In this document: piece by piece, positions 62,459 through 64,000 of the stretch
How positions within the stretch are numbered: position 1 is the stretch's first letter
How the letters are laid out: every line of letters starts with the position of its first letter
Assembly (NCBI GenBank): GCA_018333635.1
Contig: JAGXTL010000042.1
Location: 32,445 to 96,444, forward strand
DNA length: 64,000 nucleotides
Source of the DNA: Dethiobacter sp.
GTDB lineage: Bacteria > Bacillota > Dethiobacteria > Dethiobacterales > Dethiobacteraceae
Direction: 5' to 3'
Program-made: the position numbers and the translations under genes
The notes under the pieces: generated by a model
Database searches by the model: none
What the model saw: only the letters and a program-made list of their open reading frames with translations
Told to the model about the DNA's origin: nothing

Positions 62459-63841
62459 TTGTTGAAGGATATCAAACGAGTTCATTTTATCGGTATCGGC
62501 GGGTATGGTATGAGCGCTCTGGCAAGAGTATTGCTCGACTTAGGCTATTTTGTGAGTGGCTCAGACCAGAAACAAAGTAAAATTACAGATAAGTTAGCGC
62601 AGGAAGGCGCCGTTATCCATTTGTATCATGATGCTAAACATCTTAATGGCGCAGAGATGGTAGTTTATTCTACGGCGATACCGGCAGATAATCCTGAGCT
62701 CTTAGCAGCACAAACTTCCGGTGTACATCTCTGGCACCGTTCTGAACTGTTGGCTAAATTTGTCAACGAACGCTTTGGGATTACGATAGCCGGCACCCAC
62801 GGAAAGACGACTACCACATCCATGGTAGCAAAAGTAATGGCAAAAGGAGAGCTGGATCCTACCGCATTCATTGGCGGTGTTTTAAAGGATTTTGCCGGTA
62901 ACTCCAGAATCGGCAAGTCTGAATATGTGGTGGCGGAAGCAGACGAAAGTGACAATTCTTTTCTGCGTTACCGTCCCCGCATGGCTGTTGTGACAAATGT
63001 GGAAGCAGATCATATGGAACACTATCAAGGAGATTTTAAGTTGCTGCTGGCAAGCTATCGCAACTTTTTGGGGAATATCAGTTCTGATGGCTGTGCGATT
63101 CTCTTTGCCGACGATAAATATCTGGGTGATATGCTACCCACCCATTTGCGGAAAATCATTACATATGGCTTGCAGGAGGGGGATTATCGTGCCATTAACT
63201 TGGAGCCGAAAGGGTGGGGCACGAGCTTTACCGTCTTGTATCACAACCAGCCGATAGGAGAAATTCTTCTGCAGGTGCCGGGAGGTCATAATGTGGCAAA
63301 CGCTTTGGCGGCGGTGGCCGTTGGCAGAGAACTCGGCCTACCCTTTGATACTATTCAGGCTGGACTTAGCGAATTTCGCGGAGCTGACAGGCGCTTTCAA
63401 CTTTTGTTGGAGCAGGACGGCATTCTGGTAGTAGATGATTACGCACACCATCCCACCGAAGTAAAAGTCACGCTTAAAGCAGCCCGTTCTAACAATTCCA
63501 AAAGGGTGATAGCCATTTTTCAGCCCCACCGCTACACACGCACCCAGTATTTTCTAGAAGACTTTGCCGAATCATTTAATGATGCGGATAAAGTCTTTTT
63601 ACAGAAGATATACGCCGCCAGCGAGAACCCGCTGCCCGGTATTTCTTCAGCCACACTGGCGGAGAAGATCTGTTGCCACGGAGTCGACGCGGAGCAAGTG
63701 GACGACGCCTCTTTGATTGTGGAAAAAGTTTTGGGTATCGTCAGACCAGGCGATTTGATTCTTACTATGGGGGCCGGTGATGTAACGGAATTGGGTCACA
63801 CCATCGCCGCTCGTCTCAGGGAATTGTTAAGTAAAGGTTAA
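62459..63841 (+). CDS. murC: UDP-N-acetylmuramate--L-alanine ligase
   Basis: A 460-residue Mur ligase adding L-alanine to UDP-MurNAc. VHFIGIGGYGMSALA, the P-loop ITIAGTHGKTTTTSM, EADESDNSFLRY and VDDYAHHPTEVKVTLKA are diagnostic; FQPHRYTRTQ follows. The start is TTG 62459 after AAAGAGGGG. The long upstream region with DnaA- and Spo0A-like boxes suggests cell-cycle or sporulation control. Confidence 0.96.
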   Translation: MLKDIKRVHFIGIGGYGMSALARVLLDLGYFVSGSDQKQSKITDKLAQEGAVIHLYHDAKHLNGAEMVVYSTAIPADNPELLAAQTSGVHLWHRSELLAKFVNERFGITIAGTHGKTTTTSMVAKVMAKGELDPTAFIGGVLKDFAGNSRIGKSEYVVAEADESDNSFLRYRPRMAVVTNVEADHMEHYQGDFKLLLASYRNFLGNISSDGCAILFADDKYLGDMLPTHLRKIITYGLQEGDYRAINLEPKGWGTSFTVLYHNQPIGEILLQVPGGHNVANALAAVAVGRELGLPFDTIQAGLSEFRGADRRFQLLLEQDGILVVDDYAHHPTEVKVTLKAARSNNSKRVIAIFQPHRYTRTQYFLEDFAESFNDADKVFLQKIYAASENPLPGISSATLAEKICCHGVDAEQVDDASLIVEKVLGIVRPGDLILTMGAGDVTELGHTIAARLRELLSKG

Positions 63842-63849
63842 GTATTAAG

Positions 63850-63886
63850 CTCTCACCCTAGCCCTCTCCCAGAGGGCTAACCCTTA
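63850..63886 (+). repeat. GGGAGAGGG palindrome, decayed copy
   Basis: TCTCACCCTAGCCCTCTCCC is followed by AGAGGGCTAACCC; the right arm is shortened. It sits between murC and the partial gene at the window end. Confidence 0.65.
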
Positions 63887-63893
63887 CCCACAC

Positions 63894-63923
63894 TTGACAC
63901 CGGGGGTCAGGCAATGTTAAGAT
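63894..63923 (+). promoter_or_regulatory. Promoter at the start of a possible mobile element
   Basis: TTGACA (63894-63899) and TAAGAT (63918-63923) are 18 apart and precede the last open frame. The -35 hexamer is part of ACTTGACACCGGGGGTCAGG, which has a look of a repeat or element end. Confidence 0.45.
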
Positions 63924-63929
63924 AGGAAT

Positions 63930-64000
63930 ATGCAAATACATGGTCATTATTTTACTAAAACCGTCATACGTGAAATCCAAGAGCTCGTCAAGGCGAAGCC
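63930..64000 (+). CDS. N-terminus of a possible DUF4338 (DruA-like) protein, cut by window end
   Basis: Twenty-three codons are visible, starting MQIHGHYFTKTVIREIQELV. The pattern of a short HG-x-F-T stretch followed by a helix with IQ-LV and then a K-x-P resembles the opening of DUF4338 proteins (DruA of the Druantia defence system and related stand-alone, transposon-like genes). The sequence is too short for certainty. The ribosome site (AGGAA) is nearly adjacent to the ATG. Confidence 0.35.
   Translation, partial: MQIHGHYFTKTVIREIQELVKAK

Noticed and set aside
1..64000. tRNA or rRNA genes
   Set aside because: No cloverleaf-like segment with TTCGANNC and CCA end, and no rRNA-like stretch, was recognised on either strand by reading.

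Overview
The window reads as chromosomal DNA of an anaerobic, endospore-forming member of the Bacillota (Clostridia or Dethiobacteria-like). Signs are SpoIIP, a PdaB-type deacetylase, CwlD, a GerS/YdcC-like lipoprotein beside alr-ndoAI-ndoA, the cdaA-cdaR-glmM-glmS block with a glmS ribozyme, a T-box leader, a TPP riboswitch and frequent TTG/GTG starts behind strong Shine-Dalgarno sites. A c-type multihaem nitrite reductase (NrfA) and two sensor kinases carrying CxxCH motifs imply cytochrome c maturation and a nitrogen-oxide or redox-responsive respiratory capacity. No tRNA, rRNA or CRISPR array was seen. Layout: 1-3.4 kb, minus strand, holds nrfA (cut by the window edge), an OmpR-type response regulator and a membrane kinase with a CxxCH sensor domain. 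3.6-10.6 kb holds glnS, a COG2509 flavoprotein, a YgiQ-type radical SAM protein and a FetAB-like ABC pair. 10.8-13.1 kb is a Phe-type T-box leader reading into a 38-residue symporter accessory peptide and an SSS-family symporter. 13.2-21 kb holds a zinc-ribbon protein, pcrB-yvoF (heptaprenylglycerol lipid), a split chromate transporter, cwlD, a fused AmmeMemoRadiSam B/A protein with its radical SAM partner, and an Na+/alanine symporter. 21.1-26.4 kb links c-di-AMP synthesis to cell-wall amino sugar synthesis. 26.5-31.1 kb has an EamA transporter, a THUMP RNA methyltransferase and a second kinase/regulator pair paralogous to the first. 31.1-37.0 kb is acpS, iscR-iscS-iscU with a cysteine-tailed YlbF protein, nnrDE, a CBS protein, a sporulation lipoprotein and a LysM protein. 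37.2-46.3 kb has a VapBC module, pheB-hom-thrB-lysC, alr, EndoAI/EndoA, a class I amidotransferase and serA. 46.3-57.6 kb has an orphan gene, an FAH-family enzyme, DUF1614-spoIIP, a decayed phosphoglucomutase abutting a Uma2 gene, pdaB, paaK, hisC, TPP-controlled thiC and a PRC-barrel protein. 57.7-64 kb has thiL, tsaE-tsaB-rimI-unknown-tsaD, then a 406-base region with four DnaA-box-like and two Spo0A-box-like sites, murC, and the first codons of a probable DUF4338 (DruA-like) gene. The points most worth follow-up are: (i) the pair of paralogous haem-type sensor kinase systems, one beside nrfA with three 11-bp-phased TTAA(C/T) repeats upstream of the nrfA -10 box; (ii) the DnaA/Spo0A-box region before murC; (iii) TGTCGAA boxes in front of both kinases; (iv) the T-box-controlled symporter with its small accessory peptide; and (v) a family of GGGAGAGGG palindromes at five loci with two local tandem expansions. 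All calls are from reading the sequence; no database search was possible.
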